The notes beneath the pieces were generated by a model. It had not been told where the DNA came from. It was given only the letters and a program-made list of their open reading frames with translations, and did no database searches. A program made the translations under genes and the position numbers. DNA of 39,902 bases from Burkholderiaceae bacterium (GTDB taxonomy: Bacteria > Pseudomonadota > Gammaproteobacteria > Burkholderiales > Burkholderiaceae_C), in NCBI GenBank assembly GCA_023954095.1, contig JAMLIQ010000020.1, forward strand, positions 1 to 39,902, in the 5' to 3' direction. Shown piece after piece: positions 1 to 7,500 of this stretch; the first letter of the stretch is position 1, and every line of letters begins with the position of its first letter.

Positions 1-445
1 ACAGTACGCTGTAGCTGGCCATCACGTCGGGACGGTCGAGGAAGTAGGTGATGCGGCGGAAGCCCTCGGCCTCGCACTGCGTGAAGAAGGTGCCCTGGCT
101 CACGTACAGGCCCATGAGCTTGGTATTTTTCTCGGGTGCGCAGGTGGTGAAGATTTCCAGCTCGACCGGCGCGGGGCCTTCGGGCAGGTTTTCCAGTACG
201 AGCACGTTGCCGTCCATCTTGAACGAGGTGCCTGCACCGCCCACCAGCACGCGCGAGAGGTTCAGTTCCTCGCCCTGCAGGCGCAGCGGCTGCGCAGCAA
301 CCTCTGGGTTGCGGCGCACGTGCATTTTGTTGAGCACGCGGGTCTTGGCGGGGTCGAGATCGAAGGTGAGTTCCACACTGTCGATCCACCAGGCCGGAGC
401 CTGGTAGTCCGCACGGTGGATGGCGGTAGAGCAGCCGTTTTTCAT
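1..445 (-). CDS. pepN: Aminopeptidase N, N-terminal part (cut by window edge)
   Basis: Zinc metallo-aminopeptidase of the M1 family, which removes N-terminal residues from peptides in the cytoplasm. Only about the first 148 residues lie in the window; the catalytic HEXXH region would be beyond base 1. The translation from the ATG at 445 reads [20 protein letters not shown] and carries the M1 N-terminal beta-domain signature, including FTQCEAEGFRRITYFLDRPD near residues 125-143. The ATG overlaps the TGA of the upstream methyltransferase gene (ATGA, 442-445), so translation is probably coupled to it. Family assignment is firm from the conserved RRITYFLDRPDV stretch. The start is supported by the overlap and by the usual PepN beginning (IHRADY...). 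Confidence 0.9.
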   Translation of the reverse strand, partial: MKNGCSTAIHRADYQAPAWWIDSVELTFDLDPAKTRVLNKMHVRRNPEVAAQPLRLQGEELNLSRVLVGGAGTSFKMDGNVLVLENLPEGPAPVELEIFTTCAPEKNTKLMGLYVSQGTFFTQCEAEGFRRITYFLDRPDVMASYSVL

Positions 446-1338
446 AATGCTACGTGTGGAATGGATTTCTGAAATACAAAAATGACTTCGTCATTGTTTT
501 TCATGACCATTCTTGTCTCGAATGCCATGTGGAATTTGGATTTGATCTGGGCGAACATATCCATCATGCTGTCCATTGTCCATGCATGAAAATGGATGCT
601 GAAATCAGCTTTGTCCAATTCGTCGGCGGCTTGTTTCTCGAACTCGGCCAAATCTGCTCCGGTCCGCTTGGGAAATAAGCCTTTGTCCATGCCGTGCGCT
701 GCAAAAATCCTGGAAAATTCGGCATATGCCATGGTGCGCGACCAAGCCGGGCCCTCCTGATAGTCGCGTAATAAGTGCTCGAATGGTGTGGGTTGGCGCA
801 CGTTATCGAAGCTGTGGCGCATTTCGGGTAGACACAGATAGAGGATGCCGCCATGTTTTAGCACGCGGAGCATGTTTTTGAAGCCCTTGATCGGGTCTTC
901 AAAATGCTCCAGCACATGGTTGGCAATCACGAAGTCCTGAGAATAATCCCCAACCTTGGACAGGCATTCGCCATCGTCCACAATGTCGGGACTGACGATC
1001 GCAGATAGCTCCACGCCGAAATCCTTGAGAGTGAGGCCGACCACTTTGTGCGTCGCGTCCAGCGAATTCAGGTCGTATTTGTCAACGTATCGAACCACCG
1101 CTTTGGCGGGGACTTGAAGGGGCGATGCAAAAGCACCTATCTCGATGCCGTTGCCCGAAAGAAAGCTCTCGGCTATGACCTTCCGAGTGTCGAAAGTACT
1201 GCCGAGCAGTGAAGACGGGGGGGGGCTACCGGTATTTTCCTTGAGGCCATAGATGGTGCTTTCGAGGGAGGAAAGCGCACCCATGATGCTAGGGGTGCCA
1301 ACAAGCCTGCGAACTATATCGACAATATGGCGCTTCAT
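442..1338 (-). CDS. SAM-dependent class I methyltransferase, low GC, possible phase-variable gene
   Basis: 298-residue protein of the Methyltransf_11/23 type. The SAM-binding motif I is [12 protein letters not shown] (about residues 62-73), an acidic YVDKYD follows, and the motif IV/post-IV region is [14 protein letters not shown] with [10 protein letters not shown]. Relatives of this shape often modify glycans or lipids, but the substrate cannot be read here. It lies between prfB and pepN, with ATGA overlaps at both ends (1335-1338 and 442-445). Its composition differs from its neighbours: bases 481-540 have 23 G/C of 60, while bases 1681-1740 in prfB have 43 of 60. Codons 38-41 contain a run of nine C on the coding strand, which invites slippage. 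It looks like an acquired gene. No neighbouring glycan genes are present to suggest a target. Confidence 0.8.
   Translation of the reverse strand: MKRHIVDIVRRLVGTPSIMGALSSLESTIYGLKENTGSPPPSSLLGSTFDTRKVIAESFLSGNGIEIGAFASPLQVPAKAVVRYVDKYDLNSLDATHKVVGLTLKDFGVELSAIVSPDIVDDGECLSKVGDYSQDFVIANHVLEHFEDPIKGFKNMLRVLKHGGILYLCLPEMRHSFDNVRQPTPFEHLLRDYQEGPAWSRTMAYAEFSRIFAAHGMDKGLFPKRTGADLAEFEKQAADELDKADFSIHFHAWTMDSMMDMFAQIKSKFHMAFETRMVMKNNDEVIFVFQKSIPHVAL
1217..1225 (-). repeat. Homopolymer tract (G9 on plus, C9 on coding strand)
   Basis: Nine consecutive G on the plus strand fall inside the methyltransferase gene, encoding the end of Ser38 and Pro39-Pro41. Runs of this length in the 5' part of surface-modification genes are classical slipped-strand mispairing sites. 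A gain or loss of one base here would shift the frame after about 40 codons. It is the longest homopolymer I found within coding sequence in the window; another G run, of 7, lies in mrpA near 23434. Confidence 0.85.
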
Positions 1339-2439
1339 ATACCCTGCTTCAGTGAGGCTTCGATGAAGGCGTCGAGGTCACCGTCCAGCACTTTCTGGGT
1401 GGCGGAGATCTCGACGTTGGTGCGCAGGTCCTTGATGCGGCTGTTGTCCAGCACGTAGCTGCGAATCTGGTGGCCCCAGCCCACATCGGTCTTGGTGTCT
1501 TCGAGTTTTTGCGCCTCTTCCTGGCGCTTGCGCATTTCAAAGTCGTAGAGCTTGGAGCGCAGGCGCTGCCACGCAATGTCACGGTTGCCGTGCTGGCTGC
1601 GGCCGTCCTGGCACTGCACCACGATGCCGGTGGGGATGTGTGTCAGGCGCACGGCCGAGTCGGTCTTGTTGATGTGCTGGCCGCCCGCGCCGCTGGCGCG
1701 GTAGGTGTCGGTGCGCACGTCGGACGGGTTGATGTTGATCTCGATCGAGTCATCGATCTCCGGGTACACGAACAGCGATGCAAAGCTGGTGTGGCGCCCG
1801 CCCGAGCTGTCGAACGGCGATTTGCGCACCAGGCGGTGCACGCCGGTTTCGGTGCGCAGCAGGCCATAGGCGTATTCGCCCTCGATATGGATGGTGGCGC
1901 TCTTGAGGCCAGCCACATCGCCCGGGGTTTCTTCCTCGACCGTGGCCTTGAATCCCTTGCGCTCGGCGTACTTGAGGTACTGGCGCAGCAGCATGCTGGC
2001 CCAGTCGCAGGCTTCGGTGCCGCCAGCGCCGGCCTGGATGTCGATGAAGCAGTTCAGCGGGTCGGCCTCGTTGCGGAACATGCGGCGGAATTCCAGCTCC
2101 TCGACCAGCGGGCGCAGCTTTTCGGCCTCGGCTTCGATGGTCAGCAGGCCGGTTTCATCACCGTCTTCCTTGCTCATCTCGAACAGTTCGGCGTTGTCGG
2201 CCAGCTCATGGGTGAGCTTGTCGAGCGTGAGCACGACGGCATCGAGCGATTTCTTTTCCTTGCCCAGCTCCTGGGCCTTCTTCGGGTCGTTCCAGACCGA
2301 GGGGTCTTCCAGCGAGGCGTTTACCGTGCGCAGGCGTTCAAATTTGGCATCGAAGTCAAAGATACCTCCGTAGATCGGCCGCGCGGGCGGCCAGATCTTC
2401 AAGGGAGTTGCCAATCAGGTTGATGCGTTCTGCTTCCAT
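1335..2439 (-). CDS. prfB: Peptide chain release factor 2 (programmed +1 frameshift)
   Basis: RF2 recognises UGA and UAA stop codons and triggers peptidyl-tRNA hydrolysis. The true start is the ATG at 2439. Twenty-seven codons ([20 protein letters not shown]...) run to an in-frame TGA at 2356-2358, and translation continues in the +1 frame from GAC at 2357 to the stop at 1335. The product is 367 residues, the usual RF2 length. The codon-recognition tripeptide SPF is in [15 protein letters not shown], and the catalytic GGQ is at residues 252-254 (bases 1677-1685) in [14 protein letters not shown]. The stop overlaps the methyltransferase start by ATGA. A reading that begins at 2414 in the second frame is an artefact of ignoring the frameshift. 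The AGGA at 2450-2447 is a plausible ribosome binding site. Confidence 0.96.
2355..2370 (-). promoter_or_regulatory. prfB autoregulatory frameshift site
   Basis: On the minus strand the site reads CGGAGGTATCTTTGAC. This contains an internal Shine-Dalgarno-like GGAGG, the slippery CTT codon and the in-frame TGA followed by C, the standard RF2 arrangement. Low RF2 slows termination at TGA and favours the +1 shift, so the protein controls its own synthesis. The SD is GGAGG where E. coli has AGGGGG. Confidence 0.95.
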
Positions 2440-2543
2440 GGTGTTGTCCTGGGTGTTCTGTAAATAGCCCGTGATTTTCTCATGCGCAGGCCGCAGCCCT
2501 GCCGGGAGCGGAAACGCGGCATGCAAGCGGGCCAGAAATCATC

Positions 2544-2594
2544 AAAATTGATAGCTTCCAGCGCTTTGTTGGTAAGCGCTGCAGCCATTTTTTC
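2544..2594. repeat. Dispersed palindromic intergenic element, copy A
   Basis: Imperfect inverted repeat. The left arm contains ATAGCTTCCAGCGCTT (2551-2566), a short loop follows, and the right arm is AAGCGCTGCAGCCATTTTTT (2574-2593). It directly follows the stop codon of the hydrolase gene (2595-2597) on the minus strand, and its T-rich arm could help termination. It belongs to the same family as copies B to G. Confidence 0.75.
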
Positions 2595-3512
2595 TCAATC
2601 CAGGAAAGATGCGATCAAGGCGGCCACGGCCTGTGGCTGGTCGTGGTGCAGCATGTGCCCGGCGTCCGCTACCTGCGCGGTGCGGCAGTCAGGCACCGAC
2701 TGGAGCCGCTCGTGGTACTGCTCCCGCGTGTACCGGCCTTTCCACCACAGCCCCAGGCTGTCGTCGCTGGCCTCGATGGCCAGGGTGGGCGCGGTGATGG
2801 CGGCATAGTGGGCCAGCGCCTCTTCCAGGCGAAACAGCTGTGCGTTGGTGATCTTGTGCGCCGCATCGCCCAGGATGTGCCATTGCCCCTGGGCATCGGG
2901 CTGCGCCCAGTGCGGGGCCAGCCAGTCGGCCTTGTCTTGCGAGAGGCGGGGGTTGGTCTTCATCAGGCGCCGGGCCACGCCATCCATGCTGTCATAGGTT
3001 TTGAGTGCCATCTCGCCACGCTGCAAGGCCTTGAGCTGGTCCATCCACTCTGCAGCGCGCGCCGGGGCCTTGGCGGGGTGGTTGTCGGGCATGCCAAAGC
3101 CTTCCAGGTTGACCAGGCGGCGTATGCGCCCGGGCCGCGCCCCGGCATAGAGCATGGCCACGTTGCCGCCCATGCTGTGGCCTACCAGGTCCACGGGGGT
3201 ATTGGGCGCGTAGTGGTCAAGCAACTGGTCAAGGTCGGCCAGGTAGTCAGGAAAAAAATAATGGTCGGTGGGCACGGGCGGCGCCGTGCGGCCAAAGCCC
3301 CGCCAGTCGGGGGCGATGATGCGCCGTCCCTGCATGAAGGCAGCGCCAAAGGCATCCACCACAAACTGGTACGAGGCGGCCACGTCCATCCAGCCATGCA
3401 CCAGCACCAGGGGCGGCAGGCTGGAGGTCTCGGGCCCCCACAGGCGCACGTGGTAGCTGAGCTGGCGGATGGGCACGAATTCGCTGCGCGAGGTATGAAC
3501 GGTCTGGTACAT
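2595..3512 (-). CDS. Alpha/beta hydrolase
   Basis: Predicted cytoplasmic alpha/beta-hydrolase of 305 residues from the ATG at 3512 (MYQTVHTSR). A further in-frame TTG at 3530 is less likely. The oxyanion region is LVLVHGWMD, the nucleophile elbow is GHSMGG with Ser113, and a C-terminal VADAGHMLHHDQP supplies the catalytic His. The acid is probably the Asp in ASDDSLG. A cap domain lies between the elbow and the acid. Substrate cannot be told; haloalkane, ester and epoxide hydrolases share this fold. It is followed by repeat copy A and then prfB, and is divergent from the aldo-keto reductase gene. Confidence 0.85.
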   Translation of the reverse strand: MYQTVHTSRSEFVPIRQLSYHVRLWGPETSSLPPLVLVHGWMDVAASYQFVVDAFGAAFMQGRRIIAPDWRGFGRTAPPVPTDHYFFPDYLADLDQLLDHYAPNTPVDLVGHSMGGNVAMLYAGARPGRIRRLVNLEGFGMPDNHPAKAPARAAEWMDQLKALQRGEMALKTYDSMDGVARRLMKTNPRLSQDKADWLAPHWAQPDAQGQWHILGDAAHKITNAQLFRLEEALAHYAAITAPTLAIEASDDSLGLWWKGRYTREQYHERLQSVPDCRTAQVADAGHMLHHDQPQAVAALIASFLD

Positions 3513-3552
3513 GGCTGCGATTATTACCAAGCATTTGCTTTGTTGATGTCAA

Positions 3553-3582
3553 TCCCGGGACAATCCTTGCGGTCCCGCGGGA
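3553..3582. promoter_or_regulatory. Two palindromes in the hydrolase/aldo-keto reductase divergent region
   Basis: TCCCGGGA (3553-3560) and TCCCGCGGGA (3573-3582) are perfect palindromes whose centres are 21 bp apart, about two helical turns. They lie in the 136-bp gap between two divergent starts. The arrangement would suit a dimeric regulator, but no regulator gene lies next to it and GC-rich palindromes arise easily by chance. Confidence 0.3.
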
Positions 3583-3648
3583 GATAGGCCCTGTCCAGCG
3601 GCCGCAGCGCTGGCGCCGTAAACTGGCGCGCTTGTCAACGGAGACCGC

Positions 3649-4710
3649 ATGAAAACGATTCCACTGGGTCAAAGCGACCTGCTCGTCACCCCCATCTGCC
3701 TGGGCACCATGACCTTTGGCGAGCAGGTGGCGGAGCAGGACGCCCACCGCATTCTGGACCGCTCGCTCGAGCGGGGCGTGAATTTCATCGACACCGCAGA
3801 GATGTACGCCGTGCCTGCCCGCGCCGAGACCTTTGGCGCCACCGAGGCCATCATCGGCAACTGGTTTGCCCGGACCCCCGGCGCACGTGGCAAGGTGGTG
3901 CTGGCGAGCAAAGTGGCCGGCCCTTCGCGCGGCATGCCCTGGATTCGCGAAGGGCGGGGCATGACGGCGTCCGACATCGTGGCCTCGTGCGACGCCAGCC
4001 TGCGCCGTCTGCAGACCGATGTGATCGATCTCTACCAGATCCACTGGCCCGAGCGCCATGTGCCCGCGTTTGGCCTGCGCTACTACGACCCGGCCAAGGA
4101 AACGTCGCAAACGCCGATCCATATGCAGCTCGAAGCGCTGGCCGGGCTGGTCCGGGCGGGCAAGGTGCGCGCCATCGGCCTGTCCAACGAAACGCCCTAC
4201 GGCGTGCATGAGTTTGTGCGCCTGGCCGAACAGCATGGCCTGCCGCGCGTGGCCTCGGTGCAGAACCCCTATTGCCTGGTCAATCGGACGTGGGAGAACG
4301 CACTGGATGAAACCTGCCACCGGCTCCAGGTCTCCTTGCTTGCCTATTCGCCGCTGGCCTTTGGCTTGCTGACCGGCAAGTTCGACCAGAGCGGCACGAC
4401 CGGCCCCGATGCACCGCAGGGTGCGCGCATGGTCCGCTACGAGCAGGTGCGCAAGCAGCGCTGGGGCCGCCCCGAGGCGCTGGCGGCCGCACGCCGCTAC
4501 AACCAGCTGGCACGCGACCATGGTTTGAGCCCTACGCAAATGGCGCTGGCGTTCTGCTACACCAAGTGGCAGGTGGCCAGCACCATCATCGGCGTGACCT
4601 CGCTCGCGCAGCTGGATGAAAATCTGGACGCCTGGGGAACGACTCTTTCGCCGGAGTTGCTGGCCGCCATCGATGCCATTCGCTGGGAGCTGGGCGACCC
4701 GGCACTCTGA
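3649..4710 (+). CDS. Tas-like NADP(H)-dependent aldo-keto reductase
   Basis: 353-residue TIM-barrel oxidoreductase close in pattern to E. coli Tas. The tetrad residues are visible as Asp and Tyr in FIDTAEMYAVPARAET, Lys in VVLASKVAGPSRG and His in DLYQIHWPERH. The cofactor-binding part near the C-terminus is ASTIIGVTSLAQLDENL. The Tas-specific EMYxVPxRxET and SKVxGPSR stretches make this subgroup clear. The natural substrate of Tas proteins is not established. The GGAG about 7 bases before the ATG is a good ribosome binding site. Repeat copy B fills the gap to ybaK, so the two genes may be cotranscribed or separated by that element. Confidence 0.9.
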   Translation: MKTIPLGQSDLLVTPICLGTMTFGEQVAEQDAHRILDRSLERGVNFIDTAEMYAVPARAETFGATEAIIGNWFARTPGARGKVVLASKVAGPSRGMPWIREGRGMTASDIVASCDASLRRLQTDVIDLYQIHWPERHVPAFGLRYYDPAKETSQTPIHMQLEALAGLVRAGKVRAIGLSNETPYGVHEFVRLAEQHGLPRVASVQNPYCLVNRTWENALDETCHRLQVSLLAYSPLAFGLLTGKFDQSGTTGPDAPQGARMVRYEQVRKQRWGRPEALAAARRYNQLARDHGLSPTQMALAFCYTKWQVASTIIGVTSLAQLDENLDAWGTTLSPELLAAIDAIRWELGDPAL

Positions 4711-4781
4711 TTGAATTTTGATAGAAATTGGCTTCCAGCGCTTACTGGTAAAGCGCTGCAAGCTATTGTTTTTGAGTAAAA
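4711..4781. repeat. Dispersed palindromic intergenic element, copy B
   Basis: The element occupies the entire 71-bp gap between the Tas-like stop (4708-4710) and the ybaK ATG (4782). Left arm GGCTTCCAGCGCTT, loop ACTGGT, right arm AAGCGCTGCAAGCTATT. The AAGCGCT arm begins at 4751, 31 bases before the ATG. No clear Shine-Dalgarno precedes ybaK; only TTTGAG at 4771-4776 could serve. Confidence 0.85.
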
Positions 4782-5285
4782 ATGGCCAAAAAAGACGGCA
4801 AAGCCGCACATGTCAGCGAAACCCCCGCCACGCAAATGCTCAAGGCGCACCAGGTGGCGTTCACCGGCCACCCCTATGAGTATGTGGAGCATGGGGGCAC
4901 GGCCGAGTCGGCGCGCCAGCTCGGGCTGGACGAGCACCATGTGGTCAAAACCCTGGTAATGCAGGACCAGGATGCCAAGCCGCTCATCGTGCTCATGCAT
5001 GGCGACTGCAAGGTCTCGACCAAGAACCTGGCGCGCCAGATCGGCGCCAAGTCGGTCGAGCCGTGTACGCCCGAGGTGGCCCACCGCCACAGCGGGTATC
5101 TGGTGGGCGGCACCTCGCCGTTCGGCACGCGCCGGGCAATGCCGGTCTATATCGAGGAGAGCATCCTGCAGCTGCCACGCATTGCCATCAATGGCGGGCG
5201 CCGCGGCTATCTGGTGCAGCTCGATCCCCAGGTGTGCGTGCGCCTGCTGGCGGCCCGGCCGGTGCAGTGCGCGATGGCGCAATAG
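4782..5285 (+). CDS. ybaK: YbaK/EbsC-family aminoacyl-tRNA deacylase (Cys-tRNA(Pro) deacylase)
   Basis: 167-residue editing protein that hydrolyses mischarged Cys-tRNA(Pro) in trans. The single domain runs from about residue 13 (ATQMLKAHQVAFTGHPYEY) to 155. The conserved Lys is in HHVVKTLVMQD, and later segments KVSTKNLARQIGAK, GYLVGGTSPFG and RIAINGGRRGYLV match the YbaK group. Length is typical (about 160). The start ATG at 4782 lies directly after repeat copy B. plsY follows after 67 bases on the same strand. Confidence 0.9.
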   Translation: MAKKDGKAAHVSETPATQMLKAHQVAFTGHPYEYVEHGGTAESARQLGLDEHHVVKTLVMQDQDAKPLIVLMHGDCKVSTKNLARQIGAKSVEPCTPEVAHRHSGYLVGGTSPFGTRRAMPVYIEESILQLPRIAINGGRRGYLVQLDPQVCVRLLAARPVQCAMAQ

Positions 5286-5352
5286 GCTGGCAGAATGGGC
5301 GCCGCCCCGTGCCGTGTCGGCAGGGCCGTTTGCTGTGATCTGGAGAATTTTC

Positions 5353-6030
5353 GTGCCCGTTGTCTATTCTGTTTGTGCGGTGCTGGCGGCCTACCTGCTG
5401 GGCTCGTTGTCCTTTGCCGTCATCGTGACGCGCGCCATGGGCCTGAACGACCCGCGCACCTATGGCAGCAAGAACCCGGGTGCCACCAATGTGCTGCGCT
5501 CGGGCAGCAAGGCCGCCGCCGTGGTCACGCTGCTGCTCGATGCGGTCAAAGGTTGGCTGCCTGTGGTGCTGGTGCGCTGGTTTGGCGAGCCCTACGGCCT
5601 GGGCGAGGGCACTGCGGCCATGGTCGGGCTGGCGGCATTTCTCGGGCACCTGTGGCCGGTGTTCTTTCGCTTCGAGGGGGGCAAGGGCGTGGCCACGGCC
5701 CTGGGCGTGCTGGTCGGCATCAGCCCCTGGCTGGGCCTGTGCGCAGCGCTGACCTGGCTGGTGGTGGCGCTGGTGTCGCGTTATTCGTCGCTGGCCTCGC
5801 TGTCCTCGGCGCTGGTGGCGCCGCTGGTCTATGTGCTGGCGGGTGGCCTGCTGTGGTCCACCGACCGGGCCACCGTGGTCGCCATCATGGCCATGTCCGC
5901 CCTGCTGGCCTGGCGGCACCAGGAAAACATCAGCCGCCTGGTGCAGGGCAAGGAGTCCCGCCTGGGCAAGAGCAAGGAAGCCGCTGCCGTGCCCGCAGTG
6001 GGGAACCGAAAGCACCGCAAGCGCCATTGA
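5353..6030 (+). CDS. plsY: Glycerol-3-phosphate acyltransferase PlsY
   Basis: Integral inner-membrane enzyme that transfers an acyl group from acyl-phosphate to sn-glycerol-3-phosphate, the first step of phospholipid synthesis with PlsX. 225 residues from the GTG at 5353, with GGAGA upstream. Motif 1 is YLLGSLSFAVIV plus the SKNPGATNVLRSG segment; motif 2 is in FLGHLWPVFFRFEGGKGVAT; motif 3 is the RHQENISRLVQGKE segment near the C-terminus. Several hydrophobic helices alternate with these cytoplasmic or active-site loops. The tail is basic (GNRKHRKRH). A longer in-frame extension upstream overlaps ybaK and is not needed. Confidence 0.94.
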   Translation: MPVVYSVCAVLAAYLLGSLSFAVIVTRAMGLNDPRTYGSKNPGATNVLRSGSKAAAVVTLLLDAVKGWLPVVLVRWFGEPYGLGEGTAAMVGLAAFLGHLWPVFFRFEGGKGVATALGVLVGISPWLGLCAALTWLVVALVSRYSSLASLSSALVAPLVYVLAGGLLWSTDRATVVAIMAMSALLAWRHQENISRLVQGKESRLGKSKEAAAVPAVGNRKHRKRH

Positions 6031-6122
6031 ACCTGGAAGCGGCAGTTGGATGCGTCTGCAAAAGCTGCCCACAAGCGCGCTGAATCGGAGTAGATTGGAA
6101 GCCTCCGGAAAAGGGGGTTGAC

Positions 6123-7457
6123 ATGCCTGTCGATTCTTGGGTGGGCGCACGGGTTCTGGTGTGTGGTTTGTGTCTTGGGATGCTGCCTTGCAGTGCCGCG
6201 CTGGCCGACGGCGTACTGGACCAGGGTGCCCTGCTCGCGCGGCAGGGTGCATTCATTGCGGCCTTTGAATGGCTTGATGTCCACGAACCGCAGCGCGCGG
6301 GTGAGCCCGAGTTTGATGCAGCCATGGGCCGTGCCGCTTTTGCTGCCGGGCAGTACACCCGCGCTGTGATGGCCTGGGAGCGCGTGGTGCTGGCGCAGCC
6401 AGACAACCTGGCTGCGCAGCTGGCGTTGGCACAGGCGTTGTATGCGGTGGGGGACAAGCGAGGTGTGCTGGCCTTGTCAGAGACCGTGCGGGAGCAGGCC
6501 ATTCCGGTGGATGCGGCCCTGGATATCGACCAGTTTCTTTTTTCTTTTGACCGGGCAGACCATGCCGGTGCCTCCACGGTCAAAGGGTCTGTGGAAATGA
6601 CCGTGGGGCACGACTCCAATGTCAATGCGGGGCCCGCGTCGGCCGTCCTGGCATCGCCTGTTCCCGGCACGCCGGCCTGGACGCTGGCGCCTGCAGCGCA
6701 AGCCATGTCGGCAGGATTCGGCTCGGCGCTGGCGGTGGTGCGCGGTCGCTACGTGCTGGACGCCCGGTGGTCGCTGGTCGGCGCTGCATCGGGTAGTGTC
6801 CTGCGGCATGCCCGTGGTGCTCGTTCGTGGGACAGCACCCAGCTGGACGCCAGTGCCGGTCTGGCCTGGCGGGTTGAGCGCCACGAAGTGGTGGTGTCGG
6901 GTCTGGGGGGCTACCAGGCGCTCGATGGTGAACGGCTGCGTGCAATGGCGGGGTTGCAGGGGGAATGGATCTACCGTACCGATGGCTTTCGGCAATGGAG
7001 CGGGTTTGTGCAACTGCTCGCTCTGCGCTATCCGTCCCAGGCGATGCGTGATGCGCGCCGCTCCATCGCGGGTGCCTCGTACGCGCAGGTATTACGCAAC
7101 GGCGCGCTGCTGTATGGTGTCCTGTACGCAGGGCGCGAGTCGCCGGATGCTACGGGTTCTGAACCACTGGGCCACCATGTGGCGGGATGGCGGCTGGGCG
7201 GGCAATACCCGCTGACCCGCCGGTTTGGGGTATTTGCTGCGCTGGAGGGAGAGCGCCGCAACTATGGTGCTACAGATCCATTCTTTGCGGTGCAGCGGCG
7301 AGACCGGCAGCGCAGCCTGGCCCTGGGCCTGTCATGGGTGTCTGCACCCGGCTGGCGCATTACGCCGCAACTGGCGTGGGTTCAAAATGATTCCAGCGTG
7401 CCGGTCAGCCAGTATGCGCGCAGGGTCTTTTCCGTTGCGGTGCGCCGTGAGTTCTGA
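6123..7457 (+). CDS. TPR-plus-beta-barrel outer-membrane protein (SLAM/DUF560-like)
   Basis: 444 residues. A signal peptide (about 1-28, ending near ALADG) is followed by TPR-like helices to about residue 150 (AAFAAGQYTRAVMAWERVVL, DNLAAQLALAQALYAVG). After these comes the motif VEMTVGHDSNVNAGP and a long amphipathic beta-strand region ending in Phe (SVAVRREF), as expected of a BAM-assembled barrel. This layout matches surface lipoprotein assembly modifiers (SLAM) and related two-domain porin-like proteins, which move cargo to the cell surface. No obvious cargo lipoprotein lies next to it; the only partner is the FecR-domain gene 43 bases downstream. AAGGGG lies 5-10 bases before the ATG. The SLAM-like assignment is inference from architecture. 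Confidence 0.65.
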   Translation: MPVDSWVGARVLVCGLCLGMLPCSAALADGVLDQGALLARQGAFIAAFEWLDVHEPQRAGEPEFDAAMGRAAFAAGQYTRAVMAWERVVLAQPDNLAAQLALAQALYAVGDKRGVLALSETVREQAIPVDAALDIDQFLFSFDRADHAGASTVKGSVEMTVGHDSNVNAGPASAVLASPVPGTPAWTLAPAAQAMSAGFGSALAVVRGRYVLDARWSLVGAASGSVLRHARGARSWDSTQLDASAGLAWRVERHEVVVSGLGGYQALDGERLRAMAGLQGEWIYRTDGFRQWSGFVQLLALRYPSQAMRDARRSIAGASYAQVLRNGALLYGVLYAGRESPDATGSEPLGHHVAGWRLGGQYPLTRRFGVFAALEGERRNYGATDPFFAVQRRDRQRSLALGLSWVSAPGWRITPQLAWVQNDSSVPVSQYARRVFSVAVRREF

Positions 7458-7500
7458 AATGACACAGGCCCACCTGACCGAACCATCCTCGGGGAGCGCC

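Noticed and set aside
48-407. Small plus-strand open frame at the window start
   Set aside because: The minus strand encodes the pepN N-terminus with strong conservation.
1335-2414. prfB as a gene truncated or broken at its 5' end
   Set aside because: The apparent break is the standard RF2 programmed frameshift; the first 27 codons are intact in the other frame.
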